This document shows positions 1 to 11,556 of a stretch of 64,000 nt of DNA, one piece after another; position 1 is the stretch's first letter; the number at the start of each line of letters is the position of its first letter. Made by a program: the position numbers and the translations under genes. Source of the DNA: Cornus controversa (Eukaryota > Streptophyta > Magnoliopsida > Cornales > Cornaceae). The stretch spans positions 34,933,956 through 34,997,955 of the forward strand of contig CM048851.1 of assembly GCA_026545225.1 (NCBI GenBank). Reading direction: 5' to 3'. The notes under the pieces are model-generated. The model saw only the letters and a program-made list of their open reading frames with translations, made no database searches and was not told the DNA's origin.

Positions 1-1450
1 ATACATAATAATAAAGAATGATATATTTGACATATTGTAATTTTTTTAAAAAAATAGAATGTTTGAAGATATAATAATACATTTGAAAGTATTTAGCGTC
101 TTTTGTTTTGCAATTAGTACAACTGAGTCCATCATTTCATACTTTAACTTTCTTTTTGCATTGCTTACATGTATTGTACCATGGTTCGGATGCATTTTTA
201 ATCTCTATAATTCTTGCTTCAAAAAAGTAATGTATTTTCTGCAAGTTGAGTGACAAAATATATTATAATATTGATACATTTCAAATGAATTGTTTTATTC
301 ATAAATTTTATGAGTGAGGAAAAAAGTATTACCTGACTTTTTAACTGTATTAGCTCATCTAGTGAATAATTTATTAATGATTGAGAATTATTAAATATTG
401 TTAAATATGCATTATTTGTTATATCTTTGACTCGAAATTGCATCATAAATGAGTATACTTCATTGATGCATAATAATAAAGAATGACATATTTGTCATAT
501 TGTAATTTTTTTTATAAATAAAATGTTTGAAGATATAATAATACATTTGAAAGCATTTAACGTCTTTTGTTTTGCAATTAGTACAACTTAGTCAATCTTT
601 TCGTACTTTAACTTTCTTCTTGCATTGCTTACATGTATTGTACCATGGTTCGAATACATTTTTAATCTTTATAATTCTTGCTTCAAAAAAATATTGTGTT
701 TTCTGCAAGTTGAGTGACAAAATATATTTTTTAAATAGAAATTAATTATAATCATGTGATATAATAAAGAAAAATTAAATGAATATATAAAAAAATAATA
801 ATTTAATACCTTGAATGCCATTGTAGATTTTTCAATTATGTCTTTAAGTGAATTTTTTCAACCTCTTCGAATAATTGATATTTTGAACTTGAAATAAGAG
901 CATCTATGTCTTTGTAATTTACATTTTCTTCAACATATCAAAGCGTAGTAAATTATTGGAACAATATGTTGTTGATATGTACATATACACTTCTGTTTGA
1001 TTTTTTAACTATTGATAGTGGATTAGCTTCCACCAACCATGTCTTACCGGTCATGATATTCTTTAAGTAAAATAAATAATTAAAACCTAATGTAAGTAAG
1101 AAGAAATAAATAACCAATTAATATCATAATGCTTTGAATATTTCAATTTTCATATTAATTTGTAATGTAGATTCCAGTTATATTTGAAGACCCAAGCTTG
1201 AAATATATTATTATTTTTTATTTTATGTTCATTTAGATATAATAAAAAATATAAAGTGAATGATTATAATGTTGTGTGATAAGTTACCTTTGAATGTGTT
1301 AATTGACAAATGTGTAACTGTAATAATAGGTCTTTCGTTTATTAGCTTCATTATCAAATTTCCTTCATTTTCAGCAAGATCGTCCCATAATGTCAAAATA
1401 ATTATTCCTGAATTGTTATAAAAAATAATTAATTCAATATTTTATAATAG
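1..1450 (-). pseudogene. RPA70-like (Helitron-associated type) pseudogene fragments
   Basis: Read on the minus strand, 60-250 and again 525-720 encode a C-terminal zinc-finger segment like that of the large replication protein A subunit: EPWYNTCKQCKKKVKV, then SCTNCKTKD, giving two CxxC pairs. Around 1290-1400 a minus-strand frame reads ILTLWDDLAENEG, which resembles an OB-fold strand of RPA70 (typical form TLWGDFAENEG). The frames are separated by stops and AT-rich introns or decay, so no intact protein remains. RPA70-like genes are common cargo of plant Helitrons, but I see no Helitron terminus or Rep/helicase here. The original could also have been an ordinary RPA1 paralogue. Confidence 0.5.
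5..725. repeat. direct duplication of a ~255-bp segment
   Basis: The segment at about 5-252 recurs at about 469-725 with roughly 90% identity by eye, separated by about 215 bp. The duplicated part is the RPA zinc-finger coding stretch plus flanks, so this looks like an internal tandem duplication of the pseudogene rather than two insertions. Confidence 0.8.
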
Positions 1451-3050
1451 TAATTATGAGCATTTATGTAGTGTTATAATGTTGTACCTCATATATACTA
1501 TAATGATGTCTTGCAATTTGGATGTCCCTCCATTATTCTTCTTAACTATGTTGAATGCAAAAGATGCTTCAATAATGATTCTCGATTTAGGACTAAGAAT
1601 TGTTCTTGCCATTTGAAAGTCGTGGTTTCGTTTTTCAGGTCTGGAATTGTCTCCGAGTCTGCAGCTGCTAGCTCTGAAGGATCAATCGTGTAATAAGAGG
1701 TAGGATTTGTCTACGAGGTTATCGTACAACCCTCCAAAGTAAGTCTTCTGCGGGCCTATTCCTGATTGGCCCCATTCGTGTATGTAAAAAAGCGGGATAC
1801 CTTCTAGCCCGTGCTAGTGGGAGGATGCTTCCCCGTCTCGATTTGCCATTGGCCAGGCGCCCAAGTTTATATATAAGAGAAATAATATATAAGGAGAGTA
1901 AAGAGTTAAAAGAAAACAAACCTTTAGTTTTTTTTTTCATCAATGTACTTGTTTAAGTCCTTGAACTCCACAAAATTATATTTTATTTTTTCTAAACTTA
2001 CAACTTTAAGCTCTAATTAAAACAACAAAATAAATCATGTAAATTGGAGAATAACAGATATAAAGTTGCTGAAGATATTCTCAAAGCTCAACCAAACTTG
2101 CTGAAAAGGAAGCCAAAAAACTAAGAATATAGACACCATCTCTAACTTTAGCTTCAAATGCTTGATAGTAATGAATTGGATGACATAACTCTCATTAGAC
2201 CAACCATACAATAACTGAACATAATTTTTCGCAAACAACTTTCAGACCAGAAATAGCATTAAGACAGTGAAGATAGAATCTTGTATACATAATTCCATGA
2301 ATAACAAACAAAGTCACAATTTGCCTTAATCGTATATGCATAAAGTTCCTAATCTTAAACTTTTAGGGAGACCAAAGAAATTGGATCACTTTGATTACCT
2401 TCTGATTTAATTATATTTTTTAAATGAACTGTCACCACTCATTATAAATAAAATGATCAGATAGGTTGGTGCACGTACCGCAAACCAAATGAGAAGTCTA
2501 GAGGGCATGGTGTTGGATGGAGTCCAATTATCCCATATCTTTTTTCGGCACCTCAAGATTGAGAAGAGGTAACAATCTACTTCATCAAAATAGAGTTTTA
2601 ACTATATTTGAAGAAATTTATTGATCTTAATCAAATAACCATAAATTATTCAATCGTATTTATGTCCAACTGATCTAGCTCTTGACCTCAATATTCTACC
2701 TTGTAGGGTTTAATTTTTATTGAAAGCCTTAAATCATTTCTCTAAATTAGTCTCTTAATCTATGTTTCAGGTTCCTGTATTGATTGCAAATTTAGGTGGA
2801 CAGACATAATTTTTTATTAAAAAATTTTAATTTCAAAAGCTAATAGCAAACAATGAAGAGGGAAAAAAAGTCAAAGAAAAGAACTCTTATGTAAGCCGAG
2901 ATGAAACTGAATTGAATGATTGTTGATGAGATCCAAGAGAAAGCTAAGAGGCGCGATGAGAACCGTGTTGACGAGAGCGGAGAGAAAGAATGGAGAGCTG
3001 TAGCCGAGAGGAAGATTGATTTTATAGGTGTTTAGGGCCTCATTGTATAC
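1451..3050. other. gene-free stretch, transposon debris likely
   Basis: No coding region with recognisable homology. A GC-richer island at about 1690-1862 stands out from its AT-rich surroundings and looks like an inserted short repeat, unidentified. Short open frames here have no recognisable motif. Confidence 0.4.
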
Positions 3051-3059
3051 TTTTTCTCA

Positions 3060-3655
3060 CGGGAAAAGGGTTTTGTTTTTTTAAATTAAGAAATTAGAAA
3101 TAAAAAGAAAGGGTTAATACAAAAGGAAAGGGTTTTCCTTGGAAAATAAAAGGGTTTTGCTTTTTTAAATTTAGAAATTAGAAATAAAAAGAAAGAGTTA
3201 ATAAAAAAGAAAAGAGTTTTACTTGGGAAAAAATTTAAATAAAAAAGTAAATTTAGAAATTATTAGAAATAAAAAGAAAGGGTCGTGGGAAAGAGTTTTG
3301 CCTTAAATTTAGAAAATAGAAATAAAAAGAGAAGGGTTAATAAAAAAGGAAAGAGTTTTGCTTGGAAAATAATTTAAATAAAAAAGTAAATTTAGAAATT
3401 AGAAATAAAAAGAAAAGGGTTAATAAAAAAGGAAAGAGTTTTGCTTAGGAAATAATTTAAATAAAAAAGTAAATTTAGAAATTAGAAATAAAAAGAAAGG
3501 GTTAATAAGAAAAGAAAGAGTTTTGCTTGGAAAATAATTTAAATAAAAAGTAAATTTAGAAATTAGAATTAAAAAGAACGGGTTAATAAAAAAGGAAAGG
3601 TTTTTGCTTGAAAAATAATTTAAATAAAAAAAAAAGGTTTTGCTAGAGTAATTTT
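3060..3655. repeat. minisatellite, ~82-bp unit
   Basis: A purine-rich unit is repeated imperfectly about seven times. The marker AAGAGTTTTG occurs at 3351, 3434 and 3516, with a variant near 3596, giving spacings of 83, 82 and about 80 bp. Units differ by small indels in A-tracts. Typical unit content is GAAATTAGAAATAAAAAG, then GGGTTAATAAAAAAGG, then AAGAGTTTTGCTTGG. Confidence 0.9.
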
Positions 3656-6560
3656 ATTTTTTTAATTTAAAAATAAAAAAAATAGTCTACTGAAATTAAA
3701 AAATCCCTTTGTCCTTTTAACAATAGTATAGATATATAAAGAGAGTCGAACTTTGTTGTAAGAATAAACTCCAATGTTTGTCCAAACTGCTGATCCGATG
3801 AAATTACTAAAAGGATCAGAACCTATTACTGGGTACAAAAAGAGAGCCCAAGCCCATTTAATCCGAATCAACCGCAGCTTTTCTTATCCCAACTTCAGCC
3901 CGTTGGAGCCCAAGCCTGGACCAGCAATAGGCATGATTAAATCGGGTTTTGAAAACCTAATGAATGGGGTCGTGTTGATTCAGTGATGGGGTCACAAGCT
4001 TGTTTAGTTTTTACGATTTCAAATTTCTAAATATCATTAATAGTTCTGTTTGAAACATGTGAAAGCCCAATTACAAGAGTCCATGAAATAATAGTTTTTT
4101 AAGAGTACTAAATAAGCCCGGATCAGATTCAGACTAGATCAGACTTGATCTCATCCGAATCCAACAAGAGTTATAAGTTATCCGATTTGATAACGCGACG
4201 GATTATTTGTAAATAATCTATATCCGATTTGTTATTAATCGAATATTCGATCCGATAACCTGATTTGAAAAGAATATATATTTTTTAAAAAGAAATTAAT
4301 TTCAAAAGAGATTAGCAAATAACGATTAGGAAAAAAAATAGAGAAGCCTGAGAAGAAAGAAAAAAAAAAAAAATACTAGAAAAGTAAGTATCTGACTTTT
4401 TATTAAAGAAAAATCATAATTAAGAGAGACAAAATAGAGAGAGGGAAGAAGAAGAAAATAATGATATATTTTTTTAATAATATGTAAATATTATATACTA
4501 TAACATTATATAATATATTTAAAATAAATTATATATTATATTTTATCGGATTAGATTCTTATCGAATTTGATCGACTATAATTCATATCCGATTTGTTTA
4601 ACTAACGAATTATTAAATTTGAATCACTAATGAATTATCAGATTGAATGTCTAAGCCATATCCTAATTATTAGCTCGAATTCGGATTAAAATCCAACTCA
4701 TTCTAGTACTAAATGCTAATAACTTTGAATTGAAAAATAAAAGTACTAATAACTTTTGAAAGAAGATTTCTTCATGGATAAGGTTGTGACATGGGCTGAG
4801 GGGAGAGCTGGGCAAATTACCATTTGCAACTTCATTTGATCCTAGTTTATTTTTGGGAATAATCAGCCAGTGAAAAATGTATGTGTTCTGAGATTAAAGT
4901 ACTTGATCCAATATGCTTTTTATTATTAAAAAAGGAGCTGATATTGTCTCCATTATCCTTTTTTTTTTAAAAATAAAATTACAAAAGAGTCCATACACGT
5001 TTGGTTATTTTATTTTTGATGTCATAATTGTCCATTTCCATTAAGGTTAGGACTGTTAGCTCTAAAATACTAATTCATATATCTTCTCTCTCTACACATG
5101 AATGAAATATCTTAGTAGTCATATAATGTCTGATTTAGAGGAAGTTATTGATCGAACTTGTTAAGACAAGCAATGTAGAAAAATTAAAAAAAATTATGAA
5201 TTATTAAATGCTTCTAATTCTAGTGGTAATGGTGAATTTTTTTTCTTCAAAATATATTTTTTGAGTTGATTTTGGAAATAATGACTTGAGAAAATATCGA
5301 TAATTAGGATGAAAAGATATGTGATTAGGATAAAAAAATATTTGAATTGAAAGTAAATTTTATATCAATGAATGAAACCTATTTATAACATTAAATTGAA
5401 ACAAAACAATCTCTGCGATGCATAGTAATATTTAATTGAATTGAAAATTGAAGAAAAATCAAGTTTTTTTTAAGGGTGAGGAAAACCTAATTTTACTTAA
5501 ATAGAAACTTTGTTATATAGTTTAATAAGCAAGGAAAGATTTTTTGATTTAAGAAAGAAACTTTTAGAAATTATATTATTATGTGATTAAATTTACTTTT
5601 AATTATTATATAATATATTTTACATATATTTATAGTGTGTGTATATATATACTGTGTGTAATTTCAATACGAGAGTAAATTCAAGAGTTTTGACTTTAAT
5701 AAAAAGGGTAATTATGGTATTAAAAATGTGAGAATAAAGTATTCTGTAGTCTAGGGATTGTTTTGTAAATTTTATTTAGAAAAAAAAAAGAGAGTGGAGA
5801 ATCATCGGAGCACGAATATCAACAGTCTTAAAAAATTGTCATAAATTCTTTTACGTTGTTTCAAAGTTTTTCGTTACACCACACCGAATCAGCCTTACTT
5901 CGATATGGGTATCTTAGTCATATCGAGGTCGTCTCATTCACATTCTTAGTCAAATAGGATGTCTATCTAAGGAATAAGATTGAAAGGTTCCTAATTCGCT
6001 TAAAACTTTCAGTGTATTTATAATTCCTTTCTTTTGATTTGTAAAAGTGAAAACACAATTCCAATTTCACTGTTGGAATTACCAATTACAAATTTACAAG
6101 ATGCTCCTAAAGCGCGCGCTCTCTCATCTTGTCATATTTCACCGGCTCTATGTTGCTCTTCAAATTCCTCATAACTTGGGGGTAAGGATAATATAAAACG
6201 TATGTGACTATGACCGCTTTGTCCTACTTTAAAACACGAGAAAAGCAACAGTGTTACAAAGAGCTTCATTGGATGATTCTGGTATCATTTTAACTATAAC
6301 TGAAGCTAACCGAAGCGGAGGTATATACTAAAAGTTATGCTGAAATACTCATCGCACACTCATTCTTTATTTTTTTTCCTATCACACCCATTGAAGATCA
6401 CGAAATAAGCATAAAAAATTATGAACATCAATGAGAATGATTAACCAACGTGGGATATTCTCATCGAATATCTGCAAATCCTATCATTACAGTTTGGTAT
6501 TTTTCACTGAGGACAACATCAAACACCTGTGATGGCCTTGTGTGTTTCTTCATCCAATCC
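3656..6560. other. AT-rich intergenic stretch
   Basis: No gene recognised. 4120-4700 carries repeated, partly self-complementary short motifs built on ATCCGATTTG and its complement, probably a decayed inverted-repeat element. 5600-5660 is a TA/TG-rich simple stretch. Confidence 0.4.
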
Positions 6561-6576
6561 AATGTCAGTACTAGCT

Positions 6577-6586
6577 AATATATATA
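6577..6586 (+). promoter_or_regulatory. candidate TATA box for the FAAL-like gene
   Basis: A TATATATA stretch followed by a short CA run lies about 80 bp upstream of the start codon at 6664, a plausible distance for a TATA box with a short 5' UTR. Position is the only support; such runs are common in this AT-rich DNA. Confidence 0.3.
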
Positions 6587-6663
6587 CACACACACACATA
6601 GTCATCTAGGACCATTATATGAAATAGACCGAAGAACACATCGCATTTTCAGTTATACACAGC

Positions 6664-8634
6664 ATGAACTACGAGAACTATGACCCTTATTTTCCTGACC
6701 AACCTGTGGTTGACCTGTATCTCCCAGTATGGGCTAACTTGCCATCCTTCAAGTCCAAGCCAGCTTTCATTTGGGCTGAGGATGGTTCAGCCAGTGTGAG
6801 AACCAAAGGCTCAACTCTCACCTATGCTCAGCTCAACAACTCGGTTCAGTACATTTCTTCTCAGCTTCTCTTTCCTCTACAAAGAGGTGACACTGTTGTC
6901 ATTCTCTGCTCACCTGGGCTCGAGCTCGTCGAGCTCATTTTTGGGTGTCAAAGAGCTGGCCTTATATGTGTACCCATCATCCCTCCTGACCCTTCTTTTG
7001 CCAAAAACAACCATCACCACCTTGTTAGAGTTCTCTCACAGACAAAGCCCAAAGCAGCCATAGCAGACCCTGGCTATATCAAAAGTGTTCGACGATATAT
7101 ATCATCCTCCTCTGCCCACAATGAGTCGCTATGTGAGTTGTTACAAAAGCTAAGATGGATTTCTACTGATGATATTAAAGAAAATAACAATGTGGTGCAG
7201 CCAAAATGGAGTTTTTCGTCATCATATAATGGTTGCAAACCGGATGAGGTGTACTTGATTCAGTATACTTCTGGTGCCACCGGGATCCCAAAGCCGGTTC
7301 TTGTGAGGGCTGGCTCGGCAGCTCACAATGTGAGGACAGCCAGGAAAGCCTATGATCTTCATCCCAATAGTGTTATAGTGTCTTGGTTGCCACAGTACCA
7401 TGACTGTGGCCTAATGTTTTTGCTATTGACTATTGTATCTGGTTCAACATGTGTGTTGACATCACCTGCCGCGTTCATAAACCGGCCAAGGCTATGGCTT
7501 GAGCTCATTACAGAGTTCAACGCGACTTGCACGCCGGTTCCATCATTCACCTTGCCGCTTGTTGTGAAACGAGGTGGGATTGATAAAGGAACCAAGCCAA
7601 TAAGCCTAAGGAGTATGAAGAATTTGATTGTTATCAATGAACCAATTTACAAGGCATTGGCTGATGAGTTTGTTGATATGTTTCGCCCTTTCGGGCTAAA
7701 CCCATTGTCCCTCTCTCCATCTTATGGCTTAGCAGAGAATTGCACCTTTGTCTCTACATCTTGGAGAAGAGATGGTGAAAATTTTAGTTTTCCAAATTAC
7801 AATAAGCTCTTACCGAGTGCAAGGCTTGCTTCGGGTGGTGAAGGTGAAGAAGAAGACGAAGAAGTGGACATCATTGTGGTGAATGAAGACACACATGAGC
7901 CTGTGGAGGATGGGGTTGAAGGGGAGATATGGATTTCATCTCCGAGCAACGCCTCTGGTTACCTCGGACACCCTTCTTTAACTCTCGAGGTGTTTCAAAG
8001 GAGACTCAGCAACAAGGTGAGCAGGGGCTTTGTCCGAACTGGCGACAGGGGAATTGTGAAAGGAGAAGAAAGGTACCTTTTTGTGATTGGCCGATGTTTG
8101 GACATTATTGAGCTCCAAAATGGGCAAGAAATACATCCTCATTATATAGAGACTGCAGCTTACAACAGTTGTCCACAGTTCCTAAGAGGAGGTTGCCTTG
8201 CAGCCTTTGAGAATTCAAGAACTGTAGTTGTTGTTGCAGAGATGCACAGAAGTGAAGGAGAGATTAGTATTTTGAGGAAGATTTGTGAGGGAATAAGAAG
8301 AGCTGTTTGGAAGGAAGAAAATGTTGATGTTGGATTGGTCATTCTTGTTAAGAGTGGCAGTGTTCCGAAGACTAGTTCAGGGAAGATACAAAGATGGGCA
8401 GCTAAGGAAAAGCTTTTAGAGGGTAAAATGAAGATAGTAATGCAAATGCAGTTTGGTGATCATAGTTACAATTCGCCATCGTTGCAGATGATAAGCTATG
8501 CAAGTGAGGGCAAAGGAGGAGGAAGAGGAGGAGGAGAAGATAAGAGAAGAAAAATGGTAGCTGAAGAGATAGAAGGGCTCTCTTTTTCACTCTCAAATGC
8601 ACCAACTCATTTGTCATTGCCCTCTTCTCTTTAG
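6664..8634 (+). CDS. fatty-acyl-AMP-ligase-like (FAAL) adenylate-forming enzyme, single exon
   Basis: Intact intronless 656-residue protein of the ANL (AMP-binding) superfamily. Visible motifs in order: phosphate loop YTSGATGIPKP (201-211); SWLPQYHDCGL (240-250), typical of FAALs, which usually read WLPxYHDxGL; SPSYGLAEN (351-359); RTGD (458-461); GRxxDIIE (476-483) at the hinge to the C-terminal domain; and PKTSSGKIQR (568-577), whose K574 is the expected catalytic lysine. All key positions are present, so adenylation activity is plausible. FAALs activate fatty or carboxylic acids as acyl-AMP, usually for transfer to a carrier protein; no carrier domain is fused here. Odd features are an acidic run at 393-400 before the C-terminal domain and a Gly/Arg/Lys-rich low-complexity tail (about 617-631). 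The true substrate is unknown; a CoA ligase activity cannot be excluded. The start is chosen as the first ATG after upstream stops, with a family-like N-terminus. Confidence 0.9.
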   Translation: MNYENYDPYFPDQPVVDLYLPVWANLPSFKSKPAFIWAEDGSASVRTKGSTLTYAQLNNSVQYISSQLLFPLQRGDTVVILCSPGLELVELIFGCQRAGLICVPIIPPDPSFAKNNHHHLVRVLSQTKPKAAIADPGYIKSVRRYISSSSAHNESLCELLQKLRWISTDDIKENNNVVQPKWSFSSSYNGCKPDEVYLIQYTSGATGIPKPVLVRAGSAAHNVRTARKAYDLHPNSVIVSWLPQYHDCGLMFLLLTIVSGSTCVLTSPAAFINRPRLWLELITEFNATCTPVPSFTLPLVVKRGGIDKGTKPISLRSMKNLIVINEPIYKALADEFVDMFRPFGLNPLSLSPSYGLAENCTFVSTSWRRDGENFSFPNYNKLLPSARLASGGEGEEEDEEVDIIVVNEDTHEPVEDGVEGEIWISSPSNASGYLGHPSLTLEVFQRRLSNKVSRGFVRTGDRGIVKGEERYLFVIGRCLDIIELQNGQEIHPHYIETAAYNSCPQFLRGGCLAAFENSRTVVVVAEMHRSEGEISILRKICEGIRRAVWKEENVDVGLVILVKSGSVPKTSSGKIQRWAAKEKLLEGKMKIVMQMQFGDHSYNSPSLQMISYASEGKGGGRGGGEDKRRKMVAEEIEGLSFSLSNAPTHLSLPSSL

Positions 8635-8774
8635 GAAGACAAAGTTTGGCTTGACTATATATATCTATGCATAAATTTTGTTTAAGAATAATGAATTTTG
8701 ATCTTAAGTCTTCTGCACAACACAATGCATCAAATCACAATCAAAATAAACATTCAATATGCAAGATTATTTAA

Positions 8775-8846
8775 TGCGTTTGCAGGGAGTTGAACCTGGG
8801 TCGATTGCTTGGAAGGCAATTATCCTAACCGTTGGACTACAAACGC
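8775..8846 (-). tRNA. tRNA-Gly(UCC)-like gene with mismatched T stem
   Basis: On the minus strand the acceptor stem GCGTTTG/CAAACGC is perfect (7 bp), the D arm is normal, and the anticodon stem ATTGC/GCAAT frames the loop CTTCCAA, anticodon TCC (Gly). The discriminator base is A, and no CCA is encoded, as expected in plants. The T arm reads CCAGG-TTCAACT-CCCTG, in which the second and third pairs are C-U and A-C. The plant consensus as I recall it has CCGGG/CCCGG. It may therefore be a weakened or decaying copy. It lies 140 bp downstream of the FAAL-like gene on the opposite strand. No clear T-run terminator was seen just downstream on the minus strand. Confidence 0.85.
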
Positions 8847-9618
8847 TTGGTGATCATAAATTGATTCATTTCCTTGTTTCAGAGTTCACAACTTTGGCAA
8901 CTCTTGGCACTATATCAAGACTATTTGCATAACTAGACTTGTAATTAATTGCTCATAAAGTACAAGAATCAGAGGCACTTGAACGCAGAGAAAAGCAGTA
9001 GCATCAGAATATTGCCACAATCCATGAGTTAACCAATTCTATCTAAGAGGTTCAATAATTTTGAAAATCTACCCCAAAGAGTGAGATTGTATTCCTTTTT
9101 TTGCTTTTTTTCAACAAGCATTGTATTTTTCGTTCTCAAACATATAAATTCTTAAACTAAATTATTCGATCCTGATAATTTTCTAGTATCACTAATATTA
9201 TGATGATTAAATTTAACAATTATGTAATTGTTTCTATGAGGAGGAGCACCAATTAGCATGTATATATGTTGTAGCACATGAAAAAATAGAAGACAAAAGT
9301 CTTCGAAAACTTTAGACAGTGTTATATATATTTATGTGTGTGTGTATTTGCTAGCGTCAAACAGAAAAGAGAACTGCAAGCATGATTAATTTTCTAAAGT
9401 TTTGAGTTAAATTCAATTCAAAATTAATTAGGTTAGGCTTAGGTACTGATATATATATAAGTAATTATTCAAATAATAATATTATTGTTCAGCTTGGGGT
9501 TTGAGTTGAAAATTTCTATTTAGTCCATCTAACCTCATCTAATTATGACAATCATCTAATTATCACAATAAGTACTGACAAATTTTTTTTTTCTTTTCAA
9601 TTTGAGCTTGCAAAGTGT
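8847..9618. other. intergenic, nothing recognised
   Basis: AT-rich spacer between the tRNA-like gene and the 3' end of the F-box gene. It holds short TG and TA runs (about 9325-9350, 9450-9462) and no open frame of note; it presumably includes 3' untranslated sequence of the F-box gene. Confidence 0.4.
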
Positions 9619-10785
9619 TCATCGATATCTTAAAAGCAAAAAATCAACAGAGTTGAACAGAAAAGGATAAATAGTGCACATAAAGTAATTTTCTCCTTGT
9701 TTACCAAAATTCCACACCTCTGCCCATTCTTGAGTCTCAAAACTATAAGCAACAATGGATTCTGGTAATTGTAGATACAATACCTGCAAGTCTTCATTAA
9801 ACGCGCAAGGCCTTATTGCAATCCCACCCGCCCATCTCCATCTTGATTTTCGCTGATGGTCTAACACAATATGCCACTTGAATCGCCACCGTGAACTATA
9901 ATCCATGCCTTTTTTATAATCAAAATCATCTTCATCTTCATCATCATATGTCCAAACATACAATCCTTGATATTCATCAATCAGGTCACAATAATGCACA
10001 AGCCCTTCTGATTCCCACAAGAGCCTAGACAAGTTCCTACCTTGTCTTCTACGCAAGGACTTGGTAGTACTTTTTGGTAATTCAATGAGTTTGAAAGTCT
10101 CTCGCCCATCTTCATAAACCAGCATGCATAGGCTCCAAATCCAGTACAATCTTCCCTTGCTACAAACACCATGCGCGAAACAATCACCGTGCATGAAATC
10201 ATCATCGCCTAGAAGATATGAGTTTATGATTCTTGCTTGCTTCTCTCTCCATTTCCATGTCCGCGAAGAGAAACTCTGACAACTGATTGTCCCGGCTTCA
10301 TAATCAATTTCTTTCCAGAAATGACAAACAACCTTAAATTCACTGCAACACAATCCATCAAACACAATGCCTTCACGAGCCGTTCTAGATAATTTATGAG
10401 CACGAGGGAGTGGTATACATCGATTGAAGAGAGGACTAGAGATGTAGTAAGTCCAGTAATGGCCGTCATGGGCGGCGTAGAGAAGCAACCCATGAAATGA
10501 ATCAATCAAATAAGGGAAGGTGTGTGTGATGTTACTGCGAAGTTGGGCTTGTGGTGTTTGTTCTTGGACTGTGATGAAGGTTGATTCATGGACGGTTGGG
10601 TTCATGGAGGTTTGTCTGAGGAAGAGGACGAGGCCTGTGGAGGTGGTGAGAGGGATAGAGTGACGGAGATGGGTTATGAAGTTGCACCAAGTCTTGGAGA
10701 CAAGCTTTAACCTTGTGAGATGTAGTAAGGGGACGCGACGGAGGATTGCTTGTATGAGATCAGGACACAGATTCCCCAATTCCAT
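9619..10785 (-). CDS. F-box protein, single exon
   Basis: Intact 388-residue protein beginning MELGNLCPDLIQAILRRVP. Residues about 4-38 are a clear F-box (DLIQAILRRVPLLHLTRLK, then VSKTWCNFI), the segment that binds SKP1 in SCF ubiquitin ligases. The remainder (about 75-380) has the spaced Trp/Tyr/Gly pattern and phrases such as IDSFHGLLLY and FKVVCHFW usual in plant F-box-associated or kelch-like substrate domains, but I cannot place it in a named subfamily. An acidic run DDEDEDDFD lies near residue 280. The protein is probably a substrate receptor; the substrate is unknown. A CT/GA-rich leader (10786-10825) precedes the start codon. Plant F-box genes are often intronless and fast-evolving, which fits. 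Confidence 0.85.
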   Translation of the reverse strand: MELGNLCPDLIQAILRRVPLLHLTRLKLVSKTWCNFITHLRHSIPLTTSTGLVLFLRQTSMNPTVHESTFITVQEQTPQAQLRSNITHTFPYLIDSFHGLLLYAAHDGHYWTYYISSPLFNRCIPLPRAHKLSRTAREGIVFDGLCCSEFKVVCHFWKEIDYEAGTISCQSFSSRTWKWREKQARIINSYLLGDDDFMHGDCFAHGVCSKGRLYWIWSLCMLVYEDGRETFKLIELPKSTTKSLRRRQGRNLSRLLWESEGLVHYCDLIDEYQGLYVWTYDDEDEDDFDYKKGMDYSSRWRFKWHIVLDHQRKSRWRWAGGIAIRPCAFNEDLQVLYLQLPESIVAYSFETQEWAEVWNFGKQGENYFMCTIYPFLFNSVDFLLLRYR

Positions 10786-10883
10786 TTCTCTCTCTCCAAC
10801 CCTCTCTCCTCGATCTCACGGCAGTCAATAATTGTTCTTTACCTAATCATAGTAGAATCTATTTACATAAATATATTATATAT

Positions 10884-11556
10884 ATGGTGTCAAACTGTCA
10901 ACGTGTCATTTACGTGCTAATAAAGTAACATTGGAGGGAAAACCCTAGTGCCAAAGGCGGCTTAATCCCCCACCATTCAGCAAAAATTACATACTCCCTC
11001 CGTCTCATAATTTTAGTCCACTATTTTTTTTTGGAATGTTCCAAAATATATGTTCATTTCCTAAAAAGGATTATATAATTCCTAAACTACTCTTTCCAAA
11101 CTCTACTATCCTAAAAGTGGGGTCCACTATATAATAATAATACTAACTTTTAAACAAGGACAAATATGTAAATTCATACATTATTACACTAAAAAGTGAA
11201 TCCCACCATAAAAAGTTAGAATTCCCAAACATGCCAAGAATTATGTAATATTGATTATATTACATTTAATCAATATTACATTTAAGCGTGATATAATAAA
11301 ATAAAAAATTAATTTAACGGTAAAAAATTATTAAAAAATTAATCTTATAAATTAAAATGTCTTTACTTATTTATGATTCAAAATAATTTTATCTAATAAT
11401 TATGATAAATGGTGTATCATAGTGTCGTAGACTAGTGTGTTCATATAACTGGAAAGAATATGGTGTCAAACTGTCAATGTGTCACTTACGTGCTAATGAA
11501 GTAACATTGAGGAAAACCCTAGTGCCAAAGGCGGTCAATCCCCCCACCATTCAACA

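Noticed and set aside
7359-7637. 92-codon minus-strand frame
   Set aside because: Antisense of the FAAL-like gene; composition follows the sense gene.
8402-8725. 107-codon minus-strand frame
   Set aside because: Antisense shadow of the FAAL-like C-terminus; no family motif.
9981-10505. two frames of 74 and 93 codons on the minus strand
   Set aside because: Out-of-frame shadows within the F-box gene.
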